A stretch of DNA of 15,013 nt. Source: Flavobacteriales bacterium (GTDB lineage Bacteria > Bacteroidota > Bacteroidia > Flavobacteriales > Weeksellaceae). Under the pieces are notes generated by a model. It had not been told where the DNA came from. It saw only the letters and a program-made list of their open reading frames with translations, and did not search any database. Positions 1 through 7,932 of this stretch are shown piece after piece. The number at the start of each line of letters is the position of its first letter. The first letter of the stretch is position 1. Made by a program: the position numbers and the translations under genes. Location of the stretch: the NCBI GenBank assembly GCA_900770875.1, contig CAAGLV010000163.1:1-15013 (forward strand), read 5' to 3'.

Positions 1-96
1 AAAGCTGCTCAAGAAGCTGAAGCTGCTGCACAAGCTGAAGAAACTACTGCTGAGGAAGCAGAAGGTACAACTGAAGAAGTTGCTACAGAAGAATAA
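1..96 (+). CDS. rpsP: 30S ribosomal protein S16, C-terminal tail (partial)
   Basis: The first 31 codons visible here, followed by TAA at 94-96, encode a low-complexity tail made almost only of Ala, Glu, Gln and Thr. The globular S16 domain lies upstream of the window. S16 is an assembly protein of the small ribosomal subunit, and in Bacteroidota it commonly carries an acidic Ala/Glu-rich C-terminal extension absent from the E. coli protein. The identification rests on that tail and on rimM starting 25 bases downstream, since rpsP-rimM is a conserved pair. With only the tail in view this is a contextual call, but I know of no better alternative. Confidence 0.8.
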   Translation, partial: KAAQEAEAAAQAEETTAEEAEGTTEEVATEE

Positions 97-121
97 TTTA
101 TAAGTTCAAGAAAAGATCCCA

Positions 122-646
122 ATGACAAAAAATGATTGCTACTACTTAGGTAAAGTTACTAAAAAACATGGTTTTAAAGGTAATTTAATCATTCATTTGG
201 ATACAGACGAACCCGAATTATACGATACTTTGGAAGCAGTGTTCATCGAGCAAGATGGAACACTGGTTCCTTTTTTCTTCGAAACTTCGCAACCTTATCA
301 AGGAACTAAATTATTAGTGAAGTTTGAAGACATTACTCCAGAAGAAGCCGAACGATTAATTAATCGCGAAATCTATCTTCCTTTAACTACATTACCCGAA
401 TTATCTGGTACAGATTTCTATTACCACGAAATTATCGGATTTACAATTTACGACCAATCAAATACAGAAGTTGGTGTAATTAAATCGGTTAACGATTCGG
501 CTGCGCAAGCTTATTTTGAAGTTGACGCAAACGGAAAAGAAATCTTAATTCCTATGATCGACGAATGGATTTTAGAATTAAATCGCGAAGAAAAAGCGAT
601 ACTTATTCAAATTCCAGACGGATTATTAGAAATCTACTTAGGATAA
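122..646 (+). CDS. rimM: Ribosome maturation factor RimM
   Basis: RimM binds ribosomal protein S19 in the head of the 30S subunit and helps late assembly and 16S rRNA processing; it acts in the cytoplasm. The 174-residue product has the usual size and two-domain layout. The N-terminal RimM barrel opens with YYLGKVTKKHGFKG (residues 7-20), matching the family signature G-K/R-x-x-K-x-H-G-x-x-G. A PRC-barrel domain follows from about residue 100, with the typical ending ILIPMIDEWI and a Leu/Ile-rich last strand. The ATG at 122 is the only sensible start. It lies 25 bases after rpsP with no terminator between, so the two are probably co-transcribed. Unlike the proteobacterial rpsP-rimM-trmD-rplS order, trmD does not follow; glnS does, behind its own promoter. 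Confidence 0.95.
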   Translation: MTKNDCYYLGKVTKKHGFKGNLIIHLDTDEPELYDTLEAVFIEQDGTLVPFFFETSQPYQGTKLLVKFEDITPEEAERLINREIYLPLTTLPELSGTDFYYHEIIGFTIYDQSNTEVGVIKSVNDSAAQAYFEVDANGKEILIPMIDEWILELNREEKAILIQIPDGLLEIYLG

Positions 647-757
647 AAAACTACCCCATCTTTATTTTCATTGTAATAGACGATAACTATCTTACATTGA
701 TACGATTTTAATTGATAAATCCATTTTTTGGAGCATTATTATTAGCTGTAAATTTCG

Positions 758-765
758 TACCTTTG
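758..765 (+). promoter_or_regulatory. Promoter -7 box upstream of glnS
   Basis: TACCTTTG matches the Bacteroidota primary sigma factor -7 consensus TAnnTTTG exactly. It ends 21 bases before the glnS ATG, which predicts a leader of roughly 15 bases. I could not place a convincing -33 TTG at the usual spacing; the nearest TTTG (727-730) is 27 bases upstream, which is too far. The call rests on the -7 box and its position in a 140-base gap between genes. Confidence 0.6.
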
Positions 766-786
766 CAAACTCAATCGTAAAAAACA

Positions 787-2469
787 ATGGAAGAAGAAAA
801 AAAATCTTTGAACTTTATTGAGCAAATCATCGAAGATGATTTAGCTAATGGGATGCCAAAAGAAAATTTACGTTTTCGTTTCCCACCAGAGCCAAATGGT
901 TATTTACACATCGGGCATGCAAAAGCAATTTGCTTAAACTTTGGTTTAGGACAAAAATACGGTGCACCGGTAAACTTACGTTTTGACGACACAAACCCAG
1001 CTAAAGAAGAACAAGAATTCGTAGACTCGATCCGCGAAGATGTTAAATGGATGGGATTTGAATGGGCTGAAGAACGTTATGCTTCTGATTATTTCCAGCA
1101 GCTTTACGATTGGGCTGTACAGATGATTAAAGATGGTAAAGCATACGTTGACGACCAAACATCTGAATTAATTAACGAACAACGCAAAACTCCTTTCGAA
1201 CCAGGAATCGAATCTCCTTTCCGTAGCCGTTCGGTAGAAGAAAATTTAGAGTTATTTGAGCGCATGAAAGCTGGAGAATTTGAAGAAGGTTCTCACGTTT
1301 TACGTGCAAAAATTGATATGACATCTCCAAACATGAATATGCGCGACCCTGTGATGTATCGTGTTTTAAAACGTCCACACCACCGTACAGGTGATACTTG
1401 GAAAATTTATCCAATGTACGACTGGACACACGGAGAATCTGATTATATCGAAGGGATTTCTCACTCGTTATGTTCGTTAGAATTTAAAAATCACCGCGAT
1501 TTATACAACTGGTATAAAGAGCAAGTAAATATCGAAGGACAAGATCAAAAACCAAAACAACGTGAGTTTGCTCGTGGTAATGTATCGTACATGATTACTA
1601 GTAAACGTAAATTAATGAAATTGGTAGAAGAAGGCATCGTAACTGGATGGGACGATCCTCGTATGCCTACAATTTCTGGTTTACGCCGTCGTGGTTACAC
1701 AGCAGAAGCTATTCGTAACTTTTGGGATAAAGCAGGTATTGCAAAACGTGATAATGTATTAGATATCTCTTTATTAGAATTTTCGATCCGCGAAATTTTA
1801 AATAAAACAGCGCCACGTGTAATGGCAGTTGTAGATCCAATTAAAGTGGTAATCGAAAACTATCCCGAAGGACAAGTTGAAGAATTAACTTTAGAAAATA
1901 ATCCAGAAGACGAAAACGCAGGATCTCGCACAGTTCCATTTACACGCGAAATTTACATCGAGCGTGACGACTTTATGGAAGAAGCACCTAAAAAATTCTT
2001 CCGTTTATCTTTAGGTAACGAAGTTCGTTTAAAAGGAGCTTACATCATTAAAGCAGAACGTGTAGAAAAAGATGCTGAAGGTAATATTACAACAATCTTT
2101 GCAACTTACGATGCTGACACAAAATCTGGAAGTGGAACAGAAGCTTCTAAACGTAAAGTAAAAGGAACTTTACATTGGGTTTCTGCAACAGAAAATATTC
2201 CAGTTGAAGTACGCGAATACGATCGTTTATTTACGGTTGAATCTCCAGATGCTGAAAAAGATGTAGATTTCTTACAATTTGTAAATCCAAATTCGTTAAC
2301 CGTTAAACAAGGATTTGCAGAACCAGCTTTAAAAGAAGCCAAAGTGGAAGATAAATTCCAGTTCCAACGTATTGGATACTTTGCTTTAGATAAAGATTCT
2401 ACTGCCGATAAATTAGTATTTAACCGCACGGTTACATTAAAAGATACTTGGGCAAAAATTAACAAGTAA
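787..2469 (+). CDS. glnS: Glutaminyl-tRNA synthetase
   Basis: This class I synthetase charges tRNA-Gln with glutamine using ATP. The 560-residue protein shows the Rossmann-fold signature PPEPNGYLHIGHAKA with HIGH at residues 41-44. The KMSKS-equivalent loop is ITSKRKL at 270-276 (MSKRKL in E. coli), followed by WDDPRMPTISGLRRRG, typical of GlnRS. The rest is the anticodon-binding beta-barrel region. GlnRS and GluRS are related, but the PPEPNGYLHIGHAKA and DDPRMPT signatures are those of GlnRS. Its presence implies direct glutaminylation and not only the GatCAB route. Arginine codons are mostly CGT/CGC, whereas neighbouring radC often uses CGA, which fits a highly expressed gene. It has its own upstream promoter box and a strong hairpin terminator, so it is probably monocistronic. 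Confidence 0.98.
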   Translation: MEEEKKSLNFIEQIIEDDLANGMPKENLRFRFPPEPNGYLHIGHAKAICLNFGLGQKYGAPVNLRFDDTNPAKEEQEFVDSIREDVKWMGFEWAEERYASDYFQQLYDWAVQMIKDGKAYVDDQTSELINEQRKTPFEPGIESPFRSRSVEENLELFERMKAGEFEEGSHVLRAKIDMTSPNMNMRDPVMYRVLKRPHHRTGDTWKIYPMYDWTHGESDYIEGISHSLCSLEFKNHRDLYNWYKEQVNIEGQDQKPKQREFARGNVSYMITSKRKLMKLVEEGIVTGWDDPRMPTISGLRRRGYTAEAIRNFWDKAGIAKRDNVLDISLLEFSIREILNKTAPRVMAVVDPIKVVIENYPEGQVEELTLENNPEDENAGSRTVPFTREIYIERDDFMEEAPKKFFRLSLGNEVRLKGAYIIKAERVEKDAEGNITTIFATYDADTKSGSGTEASKRKVKGTLHWVSATENIPVEVREYDRLFTVESPDAEKDVDFLQFVNPNSLTVKQGFAEPALKEAKVEDKFQFQRIGYFALDKDSTADKLVFNRTVTLKDTWAKINK

Positions 2470-2487
2470 ACATTTCCTCTTTATAGA

Positions 2488-2518
2488 AAAAAGCTCGAAC
2501 AAATTGTTCGAGCTTTTT
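2488..2518 (+). terminator. Rho-independent terminator after glnS
   Basis: A 13-bp perfect stem pairs AAAAAGCTCGAAC (2488-2500) with GTTCGAGCTTTTT (2506-2518) around a 5-base loop. The arm ends in five T residues and the hairpin begins 18 bases after the glnS stop. The A-run/T-run flanks make it potentially active in both directions, but only glnS points into it. Confidence 0.9.
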
Positions 2519-2572
2519 CATTTTAAACATTTATTAACTTAGTTATCAATAAGATTATCGTAAATTATCTAC

Positions 2573-3274
2573 ATGGATAACGATAAGCAAGATAAATCGT
2601 CGATTAAAAATTGGAACGAAGATGATCGACCACGAGAAAAGTTAGCTTTAAAAGGACGAGCAAGTCTTTCGGATACCGAATTATTAGCAATTATAATGGG
2701 AAGTGGAAATCGTGAAGAATCGGCCGTAGAATTAGCTAAACGCATTTTAAAATCGGCTAATTACAATTGGAACGAACTCGCAAAATATACCATACAAGAT
2801 TTATGTAAATTTAAAGGCATTGGCGAAGCAAAAGCAATTGCTATTATTACAGCTTTAGAAATTGGACGCAGACGAAATTCGCAAGAAATACTCGATCGAG
2901 TGAAAATAACTTCTAGCCAAGATGCAGCTATTGTTCTTCAGCAACAAATCGGCGATTTACCAACCGAAGAATTCTGGGTAATGTACCTAAATCAAGGCAA
3001 TAAAATCATTAAAACCGAACAAATTTCGCGAGGCGGAATTACACAAACTTCTGTTGATCTTCGAATAATTTTTAAACGAGGTATCGAGTTAATGGCAACC
3101 GCTATAATTTTAGCACATAACCATCCTTCAGGTAATTTAACACCAAGTGAAGCAGATAAAAATTTAACAAAAAAAATTATCGAAGCTTCAACGATTTTAG
3201 ATATTCAAGTATTAGATCATATCATTGTAACACAAAAAGATTATTTTTCGTTTGCAGACGAAGGTTTAATTTAA
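2573..3274 (+). CDS. radC: RadC family protein (JAB/MPN domain)
   Basis: The 233-residue product is a standard full-length RadC/UPF0758 protein. A helix-hairpin-helix-like region spans about residues 20-100, including the FKGIGEAKA turn and EIGRRR. A C-terminal JAMM metalloprotease-like domain follows, with HNHPSG at 182-187 and the full H-x-H-x7-S-x2-D pattern (H182, H184, S192, D195). An acidic residue in TEEFWVMYLN could supply the usual glutamate. The old name 'DNA repair protein' comes from E. coli and that role is doubtful; the biochemical activity of the family is not settled. The gene follows the glnS terminator, and the 54 bases before the ATG show no exact TAnnTTTG box. It lies 39 bases upstream of the deacetylase-like gene on the same strand and might be co-transcribed with it. 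Confidence 0.95.
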   Translation: MDNDKQDKSSIKNWNEDDRPREKLALKGRASLSDTELLAIIMGSGNREESAVELAKRILKSANYNWNELAKYTIQDLCKFKGIGEAKAIAIITALEIGRRRNSQEILDRVKITSSQDAAIVLQQQIGDLPTEEFWVMYLNQGNKIIKTEQISRGGITQTSVDLRIIFKRGIELMATAIILAHNHPSGNLTPSEADKNLTKKIIEASTILDIQVLDHIIVTQKDYFSFADEGLI

Positions 3275-3313
3275 AAAATAATTACTTTTAAAATATATTG
3301 AAAAAATTAAATT

Positions 3314-4546
3314 TTGGATTCGAATCTTATTATCTACACTGAAAAAATTACTCCAAGAATCGATTATATTTTCGATTTTATTTTTCGAGAATGTAGTGGA
3401 ATTAATTTTAAATTAACAACCAATTTTACTGAATTTAAATTATCTGATTCAGCTAAAATTAATTTTTCGAATCAATTTTTAGCTCATGAAATTAATTTTA
3501 ATGTAGACCAACTTCTTTTAGAAGATGATATTCGATCAACAATAAATTATCATTCGTTAAACCCAATTGGGAAATGTTTTTATTGGCTTTCTCGTTACGA
3601 AGAATACCTTGCAAAACCACATCAATTAGATCAACATCAACGTTTTTTAGGATCTGATTTAGATTATTCGCAACCAATTGTTGATGAAATTTGTATCGAA
3701 ATTCAAAACCAAATCAAAGAAAAATATCCCGAATTAAAATTTAAACAACGAGAATTTAAACAAATCAATACACACGATGTTGATTCGGCTTGGCAATATT
3801 TACATCAATCTACTAAAATAAAATTAGGATCTATTTTAAAAAAATTAGTGCTTGGTGATTTTAAAAATTTAGCTACCCAAATTAAGGTTTTAAGTAAAAA
3901 GCAAAAAGATCCTTACGATACATTTGATTATTACCGCTCTCTTGCCGAAAAACATCAAATCGAGACTATTTTCTTTTGGTTATTAGGCGATTATGCTACA
4001 TTTGATAAAAACCATTCGTATCAAAATAAAGCGCAAATAAAGTTAATTCAATCCATTGCAACTTGGGCTAAAATTGGGATTCATCCTTCGTATCAATCTA
4101 ATTTTAAACCCGAAACATTATCACTAGAAATTAATCGATTACAATCTATTATTCAACAACCGGTTAACTTATCGCGTCAGCATTTTATTAAATTGCAATT
4201 TCCACAAACTTATCAACAATTGTTAACAAATGGAATTCAAGAAGATTTCACGATGGGATTTGCGCATCGGCTTGGTTTTAGAGCCGGCACTTGTACTCCA
4301 TTTAAATGGTTTGATTTATCAACTAATCAACAAACGTTATTAACAATATATCCTTTTGTAGCAATGGACGTTACATTAAAAAATTATTTACAATTAACAC
4401 CCGAAAACGCAATCGAAGAATTAAAAAACTTAAAGCAAACAATTAAAAAAGTAAACGGAACGTTTATTACTTTATTCCATCAATCTAATTTAACTGGCAA
4501 TTGGTTACCATGGAAAAAAGTTTACGAAAGTATTTTTAATGATTAA
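3314..4546 (+). CDS. Polysaccharide-deacetylase-like protein with N-terminal DUF7033-type region
   Basis: This 410-residue protein resembles a Bacteroidota family that joins a roughly 140-residue N-terminal domain (opening IIYTEKITPRIDYIF) to a degenerate NodB/polysaccharide-deacetylase domain. Visible NodB-like elements are HDVD at 154-157 (metal/catalytic Asp), IGIHPSY at 254-260, GFRAGT at 321-326 and TLFHQS near 387-391. The family is found in surface-polysaccharide regions and is presumed to deacetylate sugars, though substrates are unknown. No signal peptide is visible, so a cytoplasmic location is likely. The start must be TTG at 3314: an in-frame TAA sits two codons upstream and the first internal ATG is beyond residue 300, while the conserved opening motif is already at residue 7. 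The last 8 bases overlap the next gene, implying coupled translation. Confidence 0.8.
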   Translation: MDSNLIIYTEKITPRIDYIFDFIFRECSGINFKLTTNFTEFKLSDSAKINFSNQFLAHEINFNVDQLLLEDDIRSTINYHSLNPIGKCFYWLSRYEEYLAKPHQLDQHQRFLGSDLDYSQPIVDEICIEIQNQIKEKYPELKFKQREFKQINTHDVDSAWQYLHQSTKIKLGSILKKLVLGDFKNLATQIKVLSKKQKDPYDTFDYYRSLAEKHQIETIFFWLLGDYATFDKNHSYQNKAQIKLIQSIATWAKIGIHPSYQSNFKPETLSLEINRLQSIIQQPVNLSRQHFIKLQFPQTYQQLLTNGIQEDFTMGFAHRLGFRAGTCTPFKWFDLSTNQQTLLTIYPFVAMDVTLKNYLQLTPENAIEELKNLKQTIKKVNGTFITLFHQSNLTGNWLPWKKVYESIFND

Positions 4547-5408
4547 ACGAATTAAAAGAAAAAATTTAGATCTTGATAAATATACTAATTGCTTAAATAA
4601 GGCAGTTAACTACTGTGTTTATGCCGAGTTTTGGTATTTAGATGTGGTTACTAACAAGCAATGGGATTGTTATATTTTTAACGACTACGAGGCTGTTATG
4701 CCTTTGCCATTTATTAAAAAATTAGGCATTAAAATTATTTCTCAACCAATACATTGCCAGCAATTAGGCGTGTTTCATACTGCAAATTTCACCGAAAATT
4801 TATTTACAGCTTTCCTTAAAAAGTTAAAATTTAATTTGGTTAGAGGTTATCATTTTAACGAAGAAAATCTGAATTATTTTAGCGAAAAACAACCTTATAA
4901 AATTAACCAAATCCTTAATTTAAATTCTGATTACAATACATTTAAAACCAAACTAAGAAAAAACCGAAAGCAAGAACTAAATAAAGGTTTACCTCATCCA
5001 TATACTATTATAACTTCGGTAACCGATACAAGTTTTTTATCCTTACTTAAAACAGAATATCAAGAACAAAAGCAACAATTATTTTTAGATAGAATTGCGC
5101 CTTTGGTTAACATTATACAAACAAAACAATTAGGAATTACAATTAATATAATACAGCAAAATACTGTTGTAGCAAGTTCCTTTTATGTAAAATCGGGTAA
5201 AAGAATAATCCAATTATTTAATGCAAAAAAATCGAACCTAAATTTTAACGCTAATACCTTTATTGTTGATTATATGATACAAGAATATCAAAATAGCGAT
5301 TATATTTTAGATTTTGAAGGATCTTCGATTAAAGGAGTTAACGAATTTAATGCAAGTTTTAGAGCCATCACAAAAAAAATACCGATTTATAAATCAACAA
5401 TTATTTAA
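4539..5408 (+). CDS. FemAB/GNAT-fold acyltransferase-like protein
   Basis: The 289-residue product has no signal peptide or membrane segment. Its layout resembles the FemAB/GNAT-like proteins of Bacteroidota. A basic central motif LRKNRKQELNKG lies at 139-150. A strand-rich segment reading VASSFYVKSGKRIIQLFNA corresponds to the GNAT core. The C-terminal signature DFEGSSI (258-264) is followed by NEFNASF (268-274). FemAB-type enzymes transfer amino acids from aminoacyl-tRNA, while GNAT enzymes transfer acyl groups from acyl-CoA; sequence alone does not decide which applies. Translation starts inside the deacetylase-like gene (8-base overlap). The pairing suggests that both modify the same surface glycan, one removing and one adding a group; this is inference. 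Confidence 0.65.
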   Translation: MIKRIKRKNLDLDKYTNCLNKAVNYCVYAEFWYLDVVTNKQWDCYIFNDYEAVMPLPFIKKLGIKIISQPIHCQQLGVFHTANFTENLFTAFLKKLKFNLVRGYHFNEENLNYFSEKQPYKINQILNLNSDYNTFKTKLRKNRKQELNKGLPHPYTIITSVTDTSFLSLLKTEYQEQKQQLFLDRIAPLVNIIQTKQLGITINIIQQNTVVASSFYVKSGKRIIQLFNAKKSNLNFNANTFIVDYMIQEYQNSDYILDFEGSSIKGVNEFNASFRAITKKIPIYKSTII

Positions 5409-5453
5409 AAATCAATACTATTTTATAAATTACATTAATTAAACTACTATGTA

Positions 5454-6677
5454 ATGAAATTTTATTTTTTAACCATTTTTACTCTTATTTTAGCTTCGTG
5501 TTCGGTTAATAATCATCCAATTATCATCGATGATTCTTCTTCAGATACCATAAATACACCAACGGATATAGATAAAAATAGTATCGAAAATTTTAAAATT
5601 ACACCTCATTTAAAACCACTTGTTGTACAAGTTAACGTGATTATTTTAGAAGATGAAAAAAGGCCAATCTCTAATTTTAACTTAAATAATCCCGAAGAAA
5701 AACAACTGTTAATAGACTATTTTAATCGCATTAATTTAAAATGGGAAAAATTTTATCAGCCCGAAAATTTAGTAGGTTGTTATACCGGAACTGATTTTTA
5801 CGAAGATCCAAAAATCCGATTTCAATTTAATTTTCATCCCATAAAAGATGCATATGCTTGGAATTACAAAAACTCGAATGCTGATTTAGAAACTAAAAAA
5901 TACAGCGGAATTACACCTTCGGATACTTGGTATATTGCATATTTAGATCAAAAAATTGCAAACGATCCTAACATAAAAAAAGGAATCAATATTTATTTTA
6001 CGATGGATGCCGATAATTTTGATCGAATTGTACAATCTAAAGGCGCTGGTTATAATTTAAATGGCATCGAAGCATCGCAATTACCATCCACTACAAACCT
6101 TAAAAGAACATCAAGTATTAATGCACCAAATCGATATTTAAAATATATTTTTCATCGCTACCAAGTACCTATTGAACAAAATACAACTTGGGAAGTTACA
6201 CGTAATTGGCATATTGATGATGCTGTTGGAACGGCTCACGAATTAGGACATTCGTTAGGCTTAAATCATAACAATCAATATCACTTATCTAATGCTTGCA
6301 CGTATTCGTTAATGTCGCAAAATTGGCAACATCAGCGTAATTATTTACAACCTACCGAAATTTTAAAAGCTCATAAAAATTTACGCGAATCAAACCTATT
6401 ACAGTTTGTTACAGAAGATTCGTTTTTAGGAAATACATTTACTATTCCTTCGGATACAAATTGGGCAAAGACACAACGATTTTATTCGAATTTAGAACTA
6501 GAACCTGGTGTTGAATTAAAAATTTCGGAACCAATTATTCTATCACCTCAAGCAAAAATTAGTTTCGGAAAAGATGCTAAAATTATTTTTGAGAAAAACG
6601 GCAAAATAATCTTACCTAATGGCAACGAGTTTACAAATTATGTAAATAAAAAAGCCAATTCGATTATAAAACTTTAA
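5454..6677 (+). CDS. Lipoprotein metzincin-type zinc metalloprotease
   Basis: The 407-residue protein starts with a lipoprotein signal peptide whose lipobox LASC places the lipidated cysteine at residue 16, so it should be membrane-anchored outside the cytoplasm. The zinc-binding motif HELGHSLGLNH (262-272) supplies three His ligands and the catalytic Glu of the metzincin HExxHxxGxxH signature. CTYSLMSQNW follows, with a Met-turn methionine at 287. A roughly 45-residue C-terminal segment (about 350-393) alternates short hydrophobic strands with Gly/Asp/Lys turns (KISFGKDAKIIFEKNGKIIL), resembling rungs of a small beta-helix or an adhesion tail. The family is secreted or surface endopeptidases; the substrate is unknown. 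It lies 45 bases after the FemAB-like gene and converges with the minus-strand operon across a 7-base gap. I see no clear terminator there. Confidence 0.85.
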   Translation: MKFYFLTIFTLILASCSVNNHPIIIDDSSSDTINTPTDIDKNSIENFKITPHLKPLVVQVNVIILEDEKRPISNFNLNNPEEKQLLIDYFNRINLKWEKFYQPENLVGCYTGTDFYEDPKIRFQFNFHPIKDAYAWNYKNSNADLETKKYSGITPSDTWYIAYLDQKIANDPNIKKGINIYFTMDADNFDRIVQSKGAGYNLNGIEASQLPSTTNLKRTSSINAPNRYLKYIFHRYQVPIEQNTTWEVTRNWHIDDAVGTAHELGHSLGLNHNNQYHLSNACTYSLMSQNWQHQRNYLQPTEILKAHKNLRESNLLQFVTEDSFLGNTFTIPSDTNWAKTQRFYSNLELEPGVELKISEPIILSPQAKISFGKDAKIIFEKNGKIILPNGNEFTNYVNKKANSIIKL

Positions 6678-6684
6678 CCTGATT

Positions 6685-7932
6685 TTATATTTTTTTGAGG
6701 TAAGCATAGAAAAAATAAGCCGAATAAAAACCCATACTAATAAAAGTAAAGGCTAAGGCTAAAGCCGCTCCTAAAATACCATAATACTGAATTAAAATAT
6801 AAGCTAATCCCAACATAAGCGCTATTGACAAACCAGCAACTTTTGTGTTTTTATTGGCCAAACCAACTGCCGAAAGCAGATTGCCATAAAGGTTACGAAA
6901 ACACATATTAAATGCAACAGCAACTAAAATTACAAAGAAAATCCAACCTTGCATATTGTATTCGGAACCAAAAATAAAAGGCAAAATCCAATCTTTTAAA
7001 AGAAAACCAACAACTAAAATTAAGCTAACCAAAGGCACAAAAAGTTTATAATAATTTTTTACATAATATTTTAAATAGCTTTTGTTTGTTGAGTTTTCGA
7101 CGATTTTAGGATAATCGGTTTGCATAAAAATCATTGGAATAAACATTAAATTCATCGGTAAAATAATGGCGATTTTATATTGTGCAACAGCCGATTCATT
7201 AATCAATAATCCAATTAAAAAAACATCGATCATAAATAAAAACTCAGATAAAAAATAAGTTACCGAGGAGTTGATAGAAAATTTCCAAAATGCTTTATTA
7301 TCTAACGAAGGAATCGTACGAGGTATATTGCGTAAAAACGATTTACGCGTAAAAAATAATGCCAACCAAGGAGTAAATGCCAAACCGAAAAGATAACCAT
7401 AAGTACCAAATCCGTAAGTTAAAATAACAGCTAAAAATAAACCTAAGGCATTAATCAGCATCGAAATTTTTGCAAAATAATCGTTGCGATTTAGCACACG
7501 ATAATAATTTAAAACAAAGGTATAAACGTAATAACCAAGCATTCGGACAGCAAAAAATGCAACAATAATCCAAATATTTATATACTTTATTTCGTAAAAT
7601 AAAGCCACTATAATAAACACAATAAGCAAGATAAAATGACGCTTTAATCCACTTATAAAAATATATTGCGCCAATTGATGTTTCGCTTCGGATTCCTTTT
7701 GTAACGTTCCGTACCGAAGTAAACCTTGTACGCTTCCAAACCCATTTAAGGTAATAAAAACGCCAAACAACGAGGCAATTAAGGTAATTAATCCGTAATC
7801 GTCTTGCGAAATTAATCGAACAACAAAAATGGTATTAATTAAACCGAAAAGCTTTTCGGTTAATATCGAAAGAAAAACCAAAAGTCCTTTATTGTGGTAA
7901 AATTCTTTAAGGAAACGCAATAAACTTTCCAT
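6685..7932 (-). CDS. Polysaccharide flippase-like membrane protein (MATE/MOP superfamily)
   Basis: The 415-residue product has about 12 hydrophobic membrane-spanning stretches spread along its length and almost no soluble domain. The N-terminal pattern (LTEKLFGLINTIFVVRLISQDDYGLITLIAS) is typical of Wzx-like oligosaccharide flippases, with a conserved amphipathic first helix followed by a D-Y-G turn. Such proteins move lipid-linked oligosaccharide repeat units across the inner membrane. It is the last gene of the four-gene operon; its ATG overlaps the stop codon of the asparagine-synthase-like gene by one base (TAATG), so translation is probably coupled. It is the second flippase in this operon and is not an obvious recent duplicate of the first. 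Substrate specificity cannot be inferred from sequence. Confidence 0.85.
   Translation of the reverse strand: MESLLRFLKEFYHNKGLLVFLSILTEKLFGLINTIFVVRLISQDDYGLITLIASLFGVFITLNGFGSVQGLLRYGTLQKESEAKHQLAQYIFISGLKRHFILLIVFIIVALFYEIKYINIWIIVAFFAVRMLGYYVYTFVLNYYRVLNRNDYFAKISMLINALGLFLAVILTYGFGTYGYLFGLAFTPWLALFFTRKSFLRNIPRTIPSLDNKAFWKFSINSSVTYFLSEFLFMIDVFLIGLLINESAVAQYKIAIILPMNLMFIPMIFMQTDYPKIVENSTNKSYLKYYVKNYYKLFVPLVSLILVVGFLLKDWILPFIFGSEYNMQGWIFFVILVAVAFNMCFRNLYGNLLSAVGLANKNTKVAGLSIALMLGLAYILIQYYGILGAALALAFTFISMGFYSAYFFYAYLKKI

Noticed and set aside
673..696. Imperfect hairpin TGTAATAG...CTATCTTACA between rimM and glnS
   Set aside because: It has a bulge, few G-C pairs and no following T run; it does not look like a terminator or a known RNA element.
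976..1429. Open frames on the minus strand inside glnS (also near 2106-2465)
   Set aside because: They lie fully opposite a strongly coding, conserved gene, resemble no known protein and have no promoter or spacing logic; they are by-products of glnS codon use.
3308..3316. TAAATTTTG as a promoter -7 box for the deacetylase-like gene
   Set aside because: It has one extra base relative to TAnnTTTG, and it overlaps the only possible start codon with no later usable start.
6666..6696. Possible terminator: ATAAAA/TTTTAT hairpin followed by a T run
   Set aside because: The stem is six A-T pairs with an 11-base loop, too weak to call in such AT-rich DNA.
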